A stretch of DNA of 45,662 nucleotides, taken from an uncultured Aquimarina sp. GTDB taxonomy: Bacteria; Bacteroidota; Bacteroidia; Flavobacteriales; Flavobacteriaceae. Where the stretch lies: the NCBI GenBank assembly GCA_938011245.1, contig CALLUJ010000009.1, positions 1 through 45,662 on the forward strand, written 5' to 3'. The notes under the pieces were generated by a model. The model had not been told where the DNA came from. It saw only the letters and a list, made by a program, of their open reading frames with translations, and searched no databases. How positions within the stretch are numbered: the first letter of the stretch is position 1; each line of letters opens with the position of its first letter. Positions 8,385 through 16,686 of this stretch are shown here, in pieces. A program made the position numbers and the translations under genes.

Positions 8385-9035
8385 TTATTCCAAAATTTGC
8401 GTTTTCAATTTGTTGTACTTCTTCAAAGCTAAGCGGTATTCTGCTAAAATTACTTTTACATCATCCTTCATCTTTCCATTAATTTCAGCTGGAGAAGAAG
8501 CATCATAACCATACAATTTTCCTTCGTCTTCATCGTCGTCTCTTCCTCTTAGTGCTTCATTTTTATCTATTATGAATACTTGGGATGTCGCCATTTTAGC
8601 ATCTAATTTATAGGGAGAATTAAGGCTAGTAAAAAAAGACTGTATTTCCGTATTCGAACCATATACAAAATTCCATTTGTGCATATCGGTAAGCTTATCT
8701 AATTCATTAATTACCTTTTGTAATTCTTTTTCTTGTCCCTTAGACACAAGCATCAGCATTTGAAAATCGGAGAACTCATGAAAATAATTATATACTTTCT
8801 GGTTCAAATTAAACAAATTACCCTTGCTCTTTGCAACATTTTCGCCTAAAAAACCAACAATGGTAATTTTATCTTTTAATTGCAAAGAGTCGTTAGGCTT
8901 TATAAAGGCTTCTATATTTCCAATAGAAGTTTCTAAAACAGGCAATTTGGAAAAGTGATTTACTCCTGAAGCAAAAAACAAATATGCCACTAGTGGGAGT
9001 ATAAAGAGTACTCCTAAAACAAAACCTTTTTTCAT
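8385..9035 (-). CDS. Membrane-anchored thioredoxin-fold-like protein of the SCO operon
   Basis: A 216-residue protein: one N-terminal membrane anchor (about 5-23), then a periplasmic domain with alternating strands and helices (ITIVGFLG, FQMLMLVSKG, WNFVYGS, VFIIDKNEALRGR) as in a SCO or peroxiredoxin fold. There is no CxxC or CxxxC and in fact no cysteine. An acidic loop DDDEDEG (about 166-172) follows. I know of similar proteins directly upstream of SCO genes in Flavobacteriaceae, without a demonstrated function. A TAAATTTG element ends four bases before the ATG, so the operon's transcript may begin at or very near the start codon. Confidence 0.7.
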   Translation of the reverse strand: MKKGFVLGVLFILPLVAYLFFASGVNHFSKLPVLETSIGNIEAFIKPNDSLQLKDKITIVGFLGENVAKSKGNLFNLNQKVYNYFHEFSDFQMLMLVSKGQEKELQKVINELDKLTDMHKWNFVYGSNTEIQSFFTSLNSPYKLDAKMATSQVFIIDKNEALRGRDDDEDEGKLYGYDASSPAEINGKMKDDVKVILAEYRLALKKYNKLKTQILE

Positions 9036-9039
9036 GCCA

Positions 9040-9047
9040 CAAATTTA
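9040..9047 (-). promoter_or_regulatory. Candidate -7 element abutting the SCO operon start
   Basis: TAAATTTG on the minus strand, four bases before the ATG at 9035. It matches TAnnTTTG; no TTG is present at the right distance upstream. The spacing leaves almost no 5' untranslated region. Confidence 0.45.
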
Positions 9048-9189
9048 CTAACCAAAGCTTAGTTTTCCTTTGTTTTTAGAATAAAAGATTCATTTGTATT
9101 ATTTACGTTTAACTTCAAATTATGTAATTAGAGCTTTTCATTATGAAACAACTATATACCACAAATACTATTATAAATATATTTAAAAC

Positions 9190-9221
9190 AAAAAAAACAC
9201 CCTAAAAAGGGTGTTTTTTTG
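9190..9221. terminator. Bidirectional intrinsic terminator after pdhB
   Basis: The hairpin has arms AAAAACACCC/GGGTGTTTTT around a six-base AT loop, with an A-run on the left and a T-run on the right. On the minus strand it lies about 30 bases past the pdhB stop codon and isolates pdhB from the SCO operon. Confidence 0.85.
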
Positions 9222-9250
9222 TTTTGTAAAACGTATGTACTTCTAAGTTT

Positions 9251-10234
9251 TTATGCTTTTTGATACATTACTTTTTTTACTGCCTTAATTACATCCTCGT
9301 TATTTGGTAACCATTCTGCCAATAGTGTTGGCGAGTATGGTGCTGGTGTATCGGCAGTATTAATTTTTATTACCGGTGCATCTAAATAATCGAAACAATT
9401 ATGCTGTACTTGATATGTAATTTCTGAAGCAATATTTGCTAAAGGCCAAGCTTCTTCTAATATAATTAATCGGTTTGTTTTTTTAACCGATGTATAAATT
9501 GCTTCTAAATCTAATGGACGTACAGTACGTAAGTCAATTATTTCACAGGAAATACCTTCTGCTGCTAACTTATCGGCTGCTACATAAGCTTCTTTAATAA
9601 TTTTTCCAAAAGAAACAATAGTTACATCGGTTCCTTCTCGCTTCGTTTCTGCTACTCCAATAGGGACAAGATATTCTCCATCTGGCACTTCTCCTTTATC
9701 TCCATACATTTGTTCACTCTCCATAAAAATTACAGGATCGTTATCTCGTATTGCTGCCTTAAGTAACCCTTTAGCATCGTATGGATTAGAAGGAACTATT
9801 ACTTTTAATCCAGGTGTATTTGCAAACCAATTTTCAAAAGCCTGAGAGTGTGTTGCTCCTAACTGGCCAGCAGATGCTGTAGGTCCTCTAAAAACAATAG
9901 GACAGGGGAATTGCCCTCCAGACATTTGTCTAATTTTTGCTGCGTTATTAATAATTTGATCAATACCAACCAAAGAAAAGTTAAAAGTCATATACTCCAC
10001 AATAGGTCGGTTTCCTAACATCGCACTTCCCACAGCAACTCCAGCAAAACCTAGCTCGGCAATAGGTGTATCTATAACACGCTTTGCTCCAAACTCGTCT
10101 AACATTCCTTTACTTGCCTTATATGCTCCATTATATTCTGCAACCTCTTCACCCATTAGGTAGATACTTTCGTCTCTACGCATTTCTTCAGACATTGCTT
10201 CACAAATAGCTTCTCTAAATTGTATTGTTCTCAT
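9251..10234 (-). CDS. pdhB: Pyruvate dehydrogenase E1 component, beta subunit
   Basis: A 327-residue protein of the transketolase-like E1-beta family. Visible marks: MGEEVAEYNGAYK with the cofactor-contacting Glu near residue 29, IAELGFAGVAVGSA, ASAGQLGATHSQ, the C-terminal transketolase domain with VSFGKIIKEA and the close IDLRTVRPLD ... EEAWPLANIASEI. With the alpha subunit it decarboxylates pyruvate on thiamine diphosphate and passes the acetyl group to E2. The alpha and E2 genes are not in this window, which is usual where pdhB stands alone. It is divergent from etfBA across a 256-base gap. Confidence 0.93.
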   Translation of the reverse strand: MRTIQFREAICEAMSEEMRRDESIYLMGEEVAEYNGAYKASKGMLDEFGAKRVIDTPIAELGFAGVAVGSAMLGNRPIVEYMTFNFSLVGIDQIINNAAKIRQMSGGQFPCPIVFRGPTASAGQLGATHSQAFENWFANTPGLKVIVPSNPYDAKGLLKAAIRDNDPVIFMESEQMYGDKGEVPDGEYLVPIGVAETKREGTDVTIVSFGKIIKEAYVAADKLAAEGISCEIIDLRTVRPLDLEAIYTSVKKTNRLIILEEAWPLANIASEITYQVQHNCFDYLDAPVIKINTADTPAPYSPTLLAEWLPNNEDVIKAVKKVMYQKA

Positions 10235-10293
10235 CTATAAATTCATTTATTGATATTCACTAGTGAATTTGCTAACTTCACCTAATGCTCGAA

Positions 10294-10301
10294 CAAAAAT
10301 A
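10294..10301 (-). promoter_or_regulatory. Candidate -7 element for pdhB
   Basis: TATTTTTG on the minus strand fits TAnnTTTG and lies 59 bases before the pdhB ATG. No TTG is found 17-23 bases further upstream. Confidence 0.35.
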
Positions 10302-10490
10302 GTAATTAAAAACCTTTTTAAAAGCGCATTGAAAAATAAAAAATATTATGCGTGCATAGTTTTTTGATGATATTTTTTATAACTTCGCTTAAGTTAAAAA
10401 TGGAGTCGTTAATTTTTTATTAGATTTTGAAAAAAAACGCCTTTTTTAACCGAAATTGTCATTTACGAACCTCTAAATAATTTTATAACT

Positions 10491-11237
10491 GTGAAAATTT
10501 TAGTGTGTATTAGTCATGTTCCGGACACGACTTCAAAAATTAATTTTACCGATGGAGATACTCAATTCGACAAAAATGGTGTTTCTTTTATTATAAATCC
10601 TAACGATGAATTTGGATTAACTCGTGCTATGTGGTTTAAAGAAAAACAAGCTGCCTCTGTAGATATTATTACTGTAGGTGAAGCCGACGTAGAGCCCACT
10701 ATGCGAAAATGCCTAGCTATTGGTGCCGATAACGCCATCCGAGTAAACTCCAAGCCTACAGACAGCTTTTTTGTAGCGAAACAAATTGCCGAAGTTGCTA
10801 AAAGTGGGAACTATGATTTAATTATTGCTGGAAGGGAATCTATTGATTATAATGGAGGTGTAGTGCCTGGTATGTTAGCAGGCTTGTTAGACATAAATTT
10901 CATTAACACTTGTATTAGCCTTGAAGTGGAGAATAGTACTGCAACCGCTATCCGAGAGATTGACGGTGGTAAAGAAACTTTAAAAACTTCACTACCCCTT
11001 GTTATTGCAGGTCAAAAAGGTTTAGTTGAAGAAAGTGATCTTCGTATTCCTAATATGAGAGGTATTATGATGGCTCGCAAAAAACCTTTAACCGTAGTTG
11101 AGGCTGTAAGTGCCGAAGCACAAACCAATGCCAAAAGTTTTTCTAAACCCGAAGCTAAAGGGAGTGTAACACTAGTAGATGCTAGTAATATCGATCAATT
11201 AATTGATTTATTACACAAAGAAGCCAAAGTAATTTAG
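10491..11237 (+). CDS. etfB: Electron transfer flavoprotein beta subunit
   Basis: A 248-residue FixA/EtfB protein. The start is GTG at 10491; no ATG precedes the conserved MKILVCISHVPDT beginning. The alpha/beta nucleotide-binding fold shows the AMP-site region AGRESIDYNGG (about 109-119) and the family's C-terminal GIMMARKKPL stretch. With EtfA it forms the FAD-containing dimer that takes electrons from acyl-CoA and related dehydrogenases and passes them to the quinone pool. EtfA follows after 23 bases. Confidence 0.92.
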   Translation: MKILVCISHVPDTTSKINFTDGDTQFDKNGVSFIINPNDEFGLTRAMWFKEKQAASVDIITVGEADVEPTMRKCLAIGADNAIRVNSKPTDSFFVAKQIAEVAKSGNYDLIIAGRESIDYNGGVVPGMLAGLLDINFINTCISLEVENSTATAIREIDGGKETLKTSLPLVIAGQKGLVEESDLRIPNMRGIMMARKKPLTVVEAVSAEAQTNAKSFSKPEAKGSVTLVDASNIDQLIDLLHKEAKVI

Positions 11238-11260
11238 TTTTTAATTTAAAGAAAAAAATC

Positions 11261-12220
11261 ATGTCTATTTTAATATATGCCGAAAGTGAAAATGGTACAT
11301 TAAAGAAAAGTGCTTTTGAAATTGCTTCTTATGCTAAAGGAGTAGCTGATGCTTTAAATACCAATGTAATTGCTGTAACTTTTAACACTTCTGAAAATGA
11401 AGCTTTAAAAAATTACGGTGTTTCAAAAACATTACAAGTAAATAATTCTTCTTTAGAAACATTTCAAGCCAAGGCTTATGCAAATATTATTGCAGAAATT
11501 GCAAAACAAGAAGGAACAAGTACTCTAATTTTAAGTTCTTCTGCAGATAGCAAATATTTAGCACCTCTTTTAGGTATTAATTTAGAGGCTGCTGTAGCAT
11601 CTAATGTAGTTAATCTGCCTATTTCCACTAGCCCATTTGTAGTAAAAAGAACCGCATTTACTAATAAAGCATTTCAGGAAACGCAATTAGATACCGAAAA
11701 TAAAATTATTTGTGTTTCCAGTAACGCTTATGGTTTACATGAAAACCCTACAGAAATGACTACTGAGGAATTCACTACAGATATATCTGTAGAAGGTATT
11801 GAAGTGGTTAGTGTAGATAAAGCCACAGATAAGGTAAGTATTGCCGATGCCGATATTGTAGTTTCTGGTGGCCGTGGACTTAAAGGCCCTGAAAACTGGC
11901 ATCTTATTGAAGATTTAGCGGAAGTTTTAGGTGCTGCTACCGCTTGCTCTAAGCCTGTTAGTGATTTAGGTTGGAGGTCTCATGGAGAACATGTAGGACA
12001 AACAGGAAAACCTGTAGCCTCTAATTTATACATTGCTATAGGTATTTCTGGAGCCATACAACACCTTGCAGGAATAAACTCTAGTAAAGTGAAAGTCGTA
12101 ATCAATACCGATCCCGAAGCTCCTTTCTTTAAAGCTGCCGACTATGGTATTGTTGGTGATGCTTTTGAGGTAGTTCCTGAGCTTATCACTAAACTTAAAG
12201 CCTTTAAAGCTACTAATTAA
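11261..12220 (+). CDS. etfA: Electron transfer flavoprotein alpha subunit
   Basis: A 319-residue FixB/EtfA protein. The C-terminal FAD domain is clear: SGGRGLKGPENW (about 207-218), the KPVSDLGW...GQTGKPV stretch and IAIGISGAIQHLAGI near the end, which bind FAD. The N-terminal domain is the usual weakly conserved alpha/beta part that packs on EtfB. It closes the etfBA operon, which ends at a strong terminator 17 bases downstream. Confidence 0.93.
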   Translation: MSILIYAESENGTLKKSAFEIASYAKGVADALNTNVIAVTFNTSENEALKNYGVSKTLQVNNSSLETFQAKAYANIIAEIAKQEGTSTLILSSSADSKYLAPLLGINLEAAVASNVVNLPISTSPFVVKRTAFTNKAFQETQLDTENKIICVSSNAYGLHENPTEMTTEEFTTDISVEGIEVVSVDKATDKVSIADADIVVSGGRGLKGPENWHLIEDLAEVLGAATACSKPVSDLGWRSHGEHVGQTGKPVASNLYIAIGISGAIQHLAGINSSKVKVVINTDPEAPFFKAADYGIVGDAFEVVPELITKLKAFKATN

Positions 12221-12236
12221 CCCTCTTTTTCAAAGC

Positions 12237-12274
12237 AAAAAACCACATAAAGCTATGTTTTATGTGGTTTTTTG
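12237..12274. terminator. Intrinsic terminator after etfA
   Basis: Perfect 13-base arms (AAAACCACATAAA/TTTATGTGGTTTT) around a seven-base loop, flanked by an A-run and a T-run, so it can act on both strands. It separates etfBA from the nuclease gene. Confidence 0.9.
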
Positions 12275-12327
12275 TTTATATATCAAAAAATTATGACGAA
12301 TTTAGCACTCTTGAAGAGTTAATACGC

Positions 12328-12945
12328 ATGAGTTTAGTACGTTTAAATATTAGAGGAATATCATATAGCCAAACCCAAAATGGTGCATATGCACTAATCC
12401 TAAGTGAAGTTGATGGTGAGCGAAAATTACCTATAGTAATTGGTGCTTTTGAAGCTCAATCTATTGCTATTGCTTTAGAGGAAGAGATTAATCCTCCTAG
12501 ACCCCTTACACATGACTTGTTTAAGAACTTTGCAGATCGTTTTGATATTATTGTGAAACAAGTAATTATTCACAAATTAGTAGATGGTGTGTTTTATTCT
12601 AGTATTATTTGCGAACGCGATAAAATTGAAGAGATTATAGATGCTAGAACCAGTGATGCTATTGCTTTAGCTCTCCGTTTTAAGTCTCCTATTTTTACCT
12701 ACAAAAACATTTTAGACCAAGCAGGGATATACCTTAATCAGCAAAATGAAGGAGAATTCAATGAAAATCAAGAATTAGAGGTTTACGAGGAAGAAAATGT
12801 GGAAACTAACGAGTTAGTAGCTGCTGTACAAGGCTATGATAATTTTAGCTTAGAAGAACTTCATCAACTATTAGAAAAAGCAGTAACCGATGAAGATTAC
12901 GAAAAAGCTGCACAGCTAAGAGACGAGATTTCTAAAAGGAATTAA
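12328..12945 (+). CDS. Bifunctional nuclease family protein (DUF151) with UVR motif
   Basis: A 205-residue protein: an N-terminal bifunctional-nuclease domain (about 1-130; motifs LPIVIGAFEAQSIA, ARTSDAIALALR) and a C-terminal UvrB/UvrC-like motif (about 172-203; LEELHQLLEKAV...YEKAAQLRDEI). The plant founder of the family has RNase and DNase activity; bacterial members are little studied. The frame is open back to 12262, inside the etfA terminator, so I take ATG at 12328, where the protein begins with the family-typical MSLVRLNIRGISYSQ. It may lead the run of genes ending in thyA, since the gaps downstream are 25 bases or less. Confidence 0.88.
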   Translation: MSLVRLNIRGISYSQTQNGAYALILSEVDGERKLPIVIGAFEAQSIAIALEEEINPPRPLTHDLFKNFADRFDIIVKQVIIHKLVDGVFYSSIICERDKIEEIIDARTSDAIALALRFKSPIFTYKNILDQAGIYLNQQNEGEFNENQELEVYEEENVETNELVAAVQGYDNFSLEELHQLLEKAVTDEDYEKAAQLRDEISKRN

Positions 12946-12970
12946 ATATACACAAACTAAACACATAAAC

Positions 12971-13477
12971 ATGCACAAAATTAAACTATTAATTATTATC
13001 ATTATTTCTAGTCTTCATTTAACTTCTTGTCTTTTTGCCACTAAAGCAATACAAGCCTCTAAAGCTAGAAAGGAATTTACCGAAGCAAACAATGCTATCC
13101 CTCCCGATTTTGGAAAAAAAGGTGAGGTTTTAGTAGGAATTTTAACAACAGTAAACAGTTACGATAAATACTTAAAAAGTGCTTTAAATAAAAAATATTT
13201 AGGTGAGCATATATTTTTAACAACAGAAGAGCTCGATTCCGACAGTAAATATAGTGACAAAACAAAATATCGATACCTTTTTAATGTAGAAAAAGGCAGT
13301 GGTAGTACTGCAACCTTTAGTAATGGATTGTCTAGTACGATCATTAAAAAAAGACAATTCATTTATGATCGATTAGAAGATAAAAAATACATTAGTGGAG
13401 CTGAATTTACATTTTTTGCAAAAGCCATGAAAGTTTATGCTGAAAACTTAGAATTAAAACGACAATCTAACAAATAA
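12971..13477 (+). CDS. Small lipoprotein of unknown function
   Basis: A 168-residue protein with an N-terminal signal and lipobox L-T-S-C20, so it should be lipid-anchored. I do not recognise the mature domain. It has a lysine-rich mixed composition, a central segment YLGEHIFLTTEELDSDSKY and a tyrosine-rich C-terminal half. It starts 25 bases after the nuclease gene and ends one base before the next gene, so it belongs to the same transcript as the two secreted proteins and thyA. Base composition is more AT-rich than in the flanking core genes, suggesting a later addition to the locus. Confidence 0.7.
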   Translation: MHKIKLLIIIIISSLHLTSCLFATKAIQASKARKEFTEANNAIPPDFGKKGEVLVGILTTVNSYDKYLKSALNKKYLGEHIFLTTEELDSDSKYSDKTKYRYLFNVEKGSGSTATFSNGLSSTIIKKRQFIYDRLEDKKYISGAEFTFFAKAMKVYAENLELKRQSNK

Positions 13478-13478
13478 A

Positions 13479-14114
13479 ATGAAAAATTACTTTTTATTAG
13501 CTCTAATAATAGGATTAAACATTCAATCTTTTGCTCAAACAAAAGTATTTAATAGAGACTTATACATTTTCAAAACATTTGATGATTTTGAGCAGAAAAT
13601 CGAAAAAAAAATAGGAAAATTTTCAGAAGTTTTCAGTGAAGAATATAAGGATGATGAAATTTATTATCTGAGTTCTAAGCGAAAGAAAAAAAAATTAAAT
13701 CTTTCTAGTATTTGGGGTTTTAGAATTGAAGATAAGATTTACAGAATAAAAAAGGGAGCCAAAATAAAACTGCTTAATACCGAAAATAATCTTTTTAGAG
13801 TTTATTACATTCTTAAAAAGACAGACAAAATTTTTTATTCTTTAGGCGCAATAGAATTAAGACTCACTTTTGCCAAAGCTAACCAGAATTATTCTTCAAT
13901 TTACAAACAAGTAATCTACAAAAGGAGTGATAGAATAAAACTTTTTCGCTTTTCAGAAAATTTGAATTCTCCTATGAATGCATTAGAGGATATCAATAAA
14001 ACAGATTCTAAATTCAAAAATCAATCATTTATAAAATGTATAAATACTGCTAAAGATAGATATGATAAAATTAAGATGTTTACAGATTTAAAAAAATGTA
14101 TTAATGACTATTAA
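13479..14114 (+). CDS. Secreted protein of unknown function, paralogue of the next gene
   Basis: A 211-residue protein with a signal peptide ending near SFAQ (residue 20). The mature part is very basic, with a KRKKKK run near residue 70. Two short blocks are shared with the next gene: a WGF(R/K)I segment after an LNLSS/INLNK turn, and a C-terminal F-x-x-C-I-x-x-A-K-x-R-Y ... K-C-I-N block with two cysteines that could form a disulfide. I recognise no known family. The stop overlaps the next gene's start by 11 bases. The composition is strongly AT-rich. Confidence 0.65.
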   Translation: MKNYFLLALIIGLNIQSFAQTKVFNRDLYIFKTFDDFEQKIEKKIGKFSEVFSEEYKDDEIYYLSSKRKKKKLNLSSIWGFRIEDKIYRIKKGAKIKLLNTENNLFRVYYILKKTDKIFYSLGAIELRLTFAKANQNYSSIYKQVIYKRSDRIKLFRFSENLNSPMNALEDINKTDSKFKNQSFIKCINTAKDRYDKIKMFTDLKKCINDY

Positions 14115-14703
14115 GCAAAAAGTTAACTTTCTTTATTTAACTTTTTTATTCTCCCTAACGTTATTTTCTCAGGAAAGTGAAACCATAAAAACATCACAAG
14201 TATTTTTATTTGAAAGTGCTGAAAACTTAATAAACAATAAAGGAGAATATGCAGGAGAATATGTAAGTTACTCTTGGTCAAATAAAATTTATGCCGAACT
14301 GAATCGAAAAAAAAATAAAATAAATCTCAATAAATATTGGGGATTCAAAATAGGACCCGTTTTTTTTAGAATGAATAACACGAAACCTAAAATTCCACTT
14401 CAAATTATTGGAATAAATGATAAGATATTTTATCTCAATGGGTATTTTTATTTAAATAAATTAGCACATAATCATGCATCATCAAGAAGCAATGATAATA
14501 TTTTTTACTCCAATGCTCTTACAGAAGACATTAGACATATAGATAAAATTACCCATAAGGAAAAAGACAATATAGAATTGAAATCTTTATGTGATTGTAT
14601 AAAAAAAGCAAAGAAAAGATACGGGGATCAGGCTAAATTTAATGGCAAATATAAGTGTATAAATTCCTTTCTTGAGACCCCCTCAAGTAAATTAGCGCAA
14701 TGA
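14104..14703 (+). CDS. Secreted protein of unknown function, paralogue of the preceding gene
   Basis: A 199-residue protein with a signal peptide (cleavage near LFSQ, residue 23). It shares with the preceding protein the [11 protein letters not shown] block and the C-terminal cysteine block ([13 protein letters not shown] ... KYKCINSF), so the pair arose by tandem duplication and diverged far. Two more cysteine-proximal lysine clusters are present. Its TGA overlaps the thyA ATG (ATGA), so its translation is coupled to that of thymidylate synthase. Function unknown. Confidence 0.65.
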   Translation: MTIKQKVNFLYLTFLFSLTLFSQESETIKTSQVFLFESAENLINNKGEYAGEYVSYSWSNKIYAELNRKKNKINLNKYWGFKIGPVFFRMNNTKPKIPLQIIGINDKIFYLNGYFYLNKLAHNHASSRSNDNIFYSNALTEDIRHIDKITHKEKDNIELKSLCDCIKKAKKRYGDQAKFNGKYKCINSFLETPSSKLAQ

Positions 14704-15524
14704 AACAATACCTAGATTTAGTAAAACATGTTTTAGACAATGGAGCCGAAAAAGGGGATCGTACAGGTACGGGAACTAAAAGCGTTTTTGGCTATCAAAT
14801 GCGCTTTGACCTATCGGAAGGCTTCCCTATGGTTACTACAAAAAAAGTTCACTTTAAATCTGTAGTGTACGAACTATTATGGTTTTTAAGAGGAGATACA
14901 AATATTAAATACCTTACCGACAACGGAGTACGTATATGGAATGAATGGGCAGACAAAAATGGAAATTTAGGCCCTGTCTATGGACACCAATGGCGTAACT
15001 GGAATAGCGAAGAAATTGATCAAATTTCAGAAATTATTGAGACCCTAAAAACAAATCCTAATAGTCGTAGAATGCTAGTTTCTGCTTGGAATCCCTCAGT
15101 AATGCCAGACACTTCCGTTCCTTTCTCTAAAAATGTAGCTAATAATAAAGCTGCGCTTCCTCCTTGTCATGCCTTTTTTCAATTTTATGTTGCCGATGGA
15201 AAATTGTCTTGTCAATTATATCAACGCAGTGCTGATATTTTTTTAGGAGTCCCATTTAATATTGCTTCTTATGCTTTATTAACCGAAATGATGGCGCAAG
15301 TTTGCGGATACCAACCTGGTGAGTTTATCCATACCTTTGGAGATGCCCATATTTATAATAATCATGTAGAACAGTTAAATATCCAATTGTCTCGTGAGCC
15401 TAAAGCTCTTCCTAAAATCAAACTAAACCCTAATAAGAAGAACTTATTTGAGTTTGATTTTGAAGACTTTGAATTAATTGGATACGAGCACCACCCTCAT
15501 CTTAAGGGGAAGGTTTCTGTATAA
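14700..15524 (+). CDS. thyA: Thymidylate synthase
   Basis: A 274-residue enzyme that methylates dUMP to dTMP using methylenetetrahydrofolate. The catalytic Cys156 sits in [12 protein letters not shown]; the dUMP-binding [20 protein letters not shown] and the GDAHIYNNH motif are present, and the N-terminus has the GDRTGTGT folate loop. Between the W130-N-P-S strand and the catalytic loop is a short insert (about 137-151), seen in other Bacteroidota enzymes. The start overlaps the preceding secreted-protein gene by four bases. No strong terminator follows. Confidence 0.95.
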   Translation: MKQYLDLVKHVLDNGAEKGDRTGTGTKSVFGYQMRFDLSEGFPMVTTKKVHFKSVVYELLWFLRGDTNIKYLTDNGVRIWNEWADKNGNLGPVYGHQWRNWNSEEIDQISEIIETLKTNPNSRRMLVSAWNPSVMPDTSVPFSKNVANNKAALPPCHAFFQFYVADGKLSCQLYQRSADIFLGVPFNIASYALLTEMMAQVCGYQPGEFIHTFGDAHIYNNHVEQLNIQLSREPKALPKIKLNPNKKNLFEFDFEDFELIGYEHHPHLKGKVSV

Positions 15525-15624
15525 AACAGCAGCCAAATATCAAACTTGAGACAGATCAATCTAATATATACTTTGGACTTATTTACACTAACAACACACA
15601 CTAGGTTTAATGTTAAAAACTATT

Positions 15625-15645
15625 ACAATTCCTTTATAGAATTGT
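15625..15645. repeat. Inverted repeat between thyA and gpsA
   Basis: Seven-base arms ACAATTC/GAATTGT with a seven-base AT spacer, 14 bases upstream of the gpsA -33 box. It may be an operator for gpsA or a weak end signal for thyA; there is no T-run directly after it. Confidence 0.35.
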
Positions 15646-15658
15646 TTACCATATCCTT

Positions 15659-15688
15659 TTGATAACCTATTTTGTAACCGTAATTTTG
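15659..15688 (+). promoter_or_regulatory. Complete Bacteroidota promoter for gpsA
   Basis: TTG (15659-15661), a 19-base spacer and TAATTTTG (15681-15688) match TTG-N17-21-TAnnTTTG. The -7 box ends five bases before the gpsA ATG, so the mRNA should start at or next to the start codon. Confidence 0.65.
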
Positions 15689-15693
15689 TTTTA

Positions 15694-16686
15694 ATGAAAA
15701 ATGCTGTACGTTTTGCTGTAATTGGAGGAGGTAGCTGGGGAACCGCTATTGTAAAAATGTTATGTGAAAATGTTACCGAGTTAAACTGGTATGTTCGCAC
15801 TCCAGAAACTGTAGCTTATATAAAACATCACAAACACAACCCTAACTATTTAAGTTCTGTAGAATTACACAATAACCAAATTAATGTAAGCAGCGATATT
15901 AACGACATTGTTGCTAATTCAGATTACTTAATTTTTGTTATCCCTTCTGCTTTTCTACATTCGGAATTACAAAAGCTAACAGTGGATATTTCTGAAAAAA
16001 TTATTTTTTCTGCCATAAAAGGTATTGTTCCTGAAAGCAGCCTTATTGTAGGTGAGCATTTTCATAAACACTATAATATTCCGTATAAAAACATTGGTGT
16101 AATTTCTGGACCTTGTCATGCAGAAGAAGTTGCCCTTGAAAAACTATCTTACCTTACTATAGCTTGTTGTGATAAAGACAAAGCATGTATGCTAGCTACA
16201 CACCTAAAAAGTGATTATATTAATTGCAAGACAAGCGACGATATTATAGGTACCGAATATGCTGCTGTTTTAAAAAACATTTATTCTATTGCTGCTGGTA
16301 TTGCTCATGGTCTAGGGTATGGCGATAATTTTCAGAGTGTATTGATGAGTAATGCAATTAGAGAAATGAAACGCTTTATAAAAAGGCGTCATAAAATGAA
16401 ACGAAACATCAATAATTCCGCTTACTTAGGGGATTTGTTAGTTACTGGTTATTCTATTTTTTCTAGAAATAGAATGTTTGGAAACATGATAGGCAAAGGA
16501 TATACGGTTAAAAGTGCTATAATGGAAATGAACATGATTGCTGAAGGCTATTATGCTACTAAAAGTGCTTTTAAACTAAACAACAACGAAACACGCACAC
16601 CTATTATAGATGCTGTGTATGCTATTTTATATGAAAATAAAAACCCTAAAAAAGTTTTTAAAAAGCTAACCGAACAATTAGACTAA
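15694..16686 (+). CDS. gpsA: Glycerol-3-phosphate dehydrogenase [NAD(P)+]
   Basis: A 330-residue enzyme reducing dihydroxyacetone phosphate to sn-glycerol 3-phosphate for phospholipid synthesis. The Rossmann motif GGGSWGTA (11-18), the SAIKG segment with Lys109, the family signature SGPCHAEEVA and the catalytic-lysine helix EYAAVLKNIYSIAAGI are present. The third position of the usual SGPSHAEE is Cys here, a conservative change. The 3' end overlaps that of convergent dprA by nine bases. Confidence 0.93.
   Translation: MKNAVRFAVIGGGSWGTAIVKMLCENVTELNWYVRTPETVAYIKHHKHNPNYLSSVELHNNQINVSSDINDIVANSDYLIFVIPSAFLHSELQKLTVDISEKIIFSAIKGIVPESSLIVGEHFHKHYNIPYKNIGVISGPCHAEEVALEKLSYLTIACCDKDKACMLATHLKSDYINCKTSDDIIGTEYAAVLKNIYSIAAGIAHGLGYGDNFQSVLMSNAIREMKRFIKRRHKMKRNINNSAYLGDLLVTGYSIFSRNRMFGNMIGKGYTVKSAIMEMNMIAEGYYATKSAFKLNNNETRTPIIDAVYAILYENKNPKKVFKKLTEQLD

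Noticed and set aside
12262-12327. Upstream start of the bifunctional nuclease at 12262
   Set aside because: The first codons would lie in the 3' arm and T-run of the etfA terminator, and the family start MSLVRLNIRG is at 12328.
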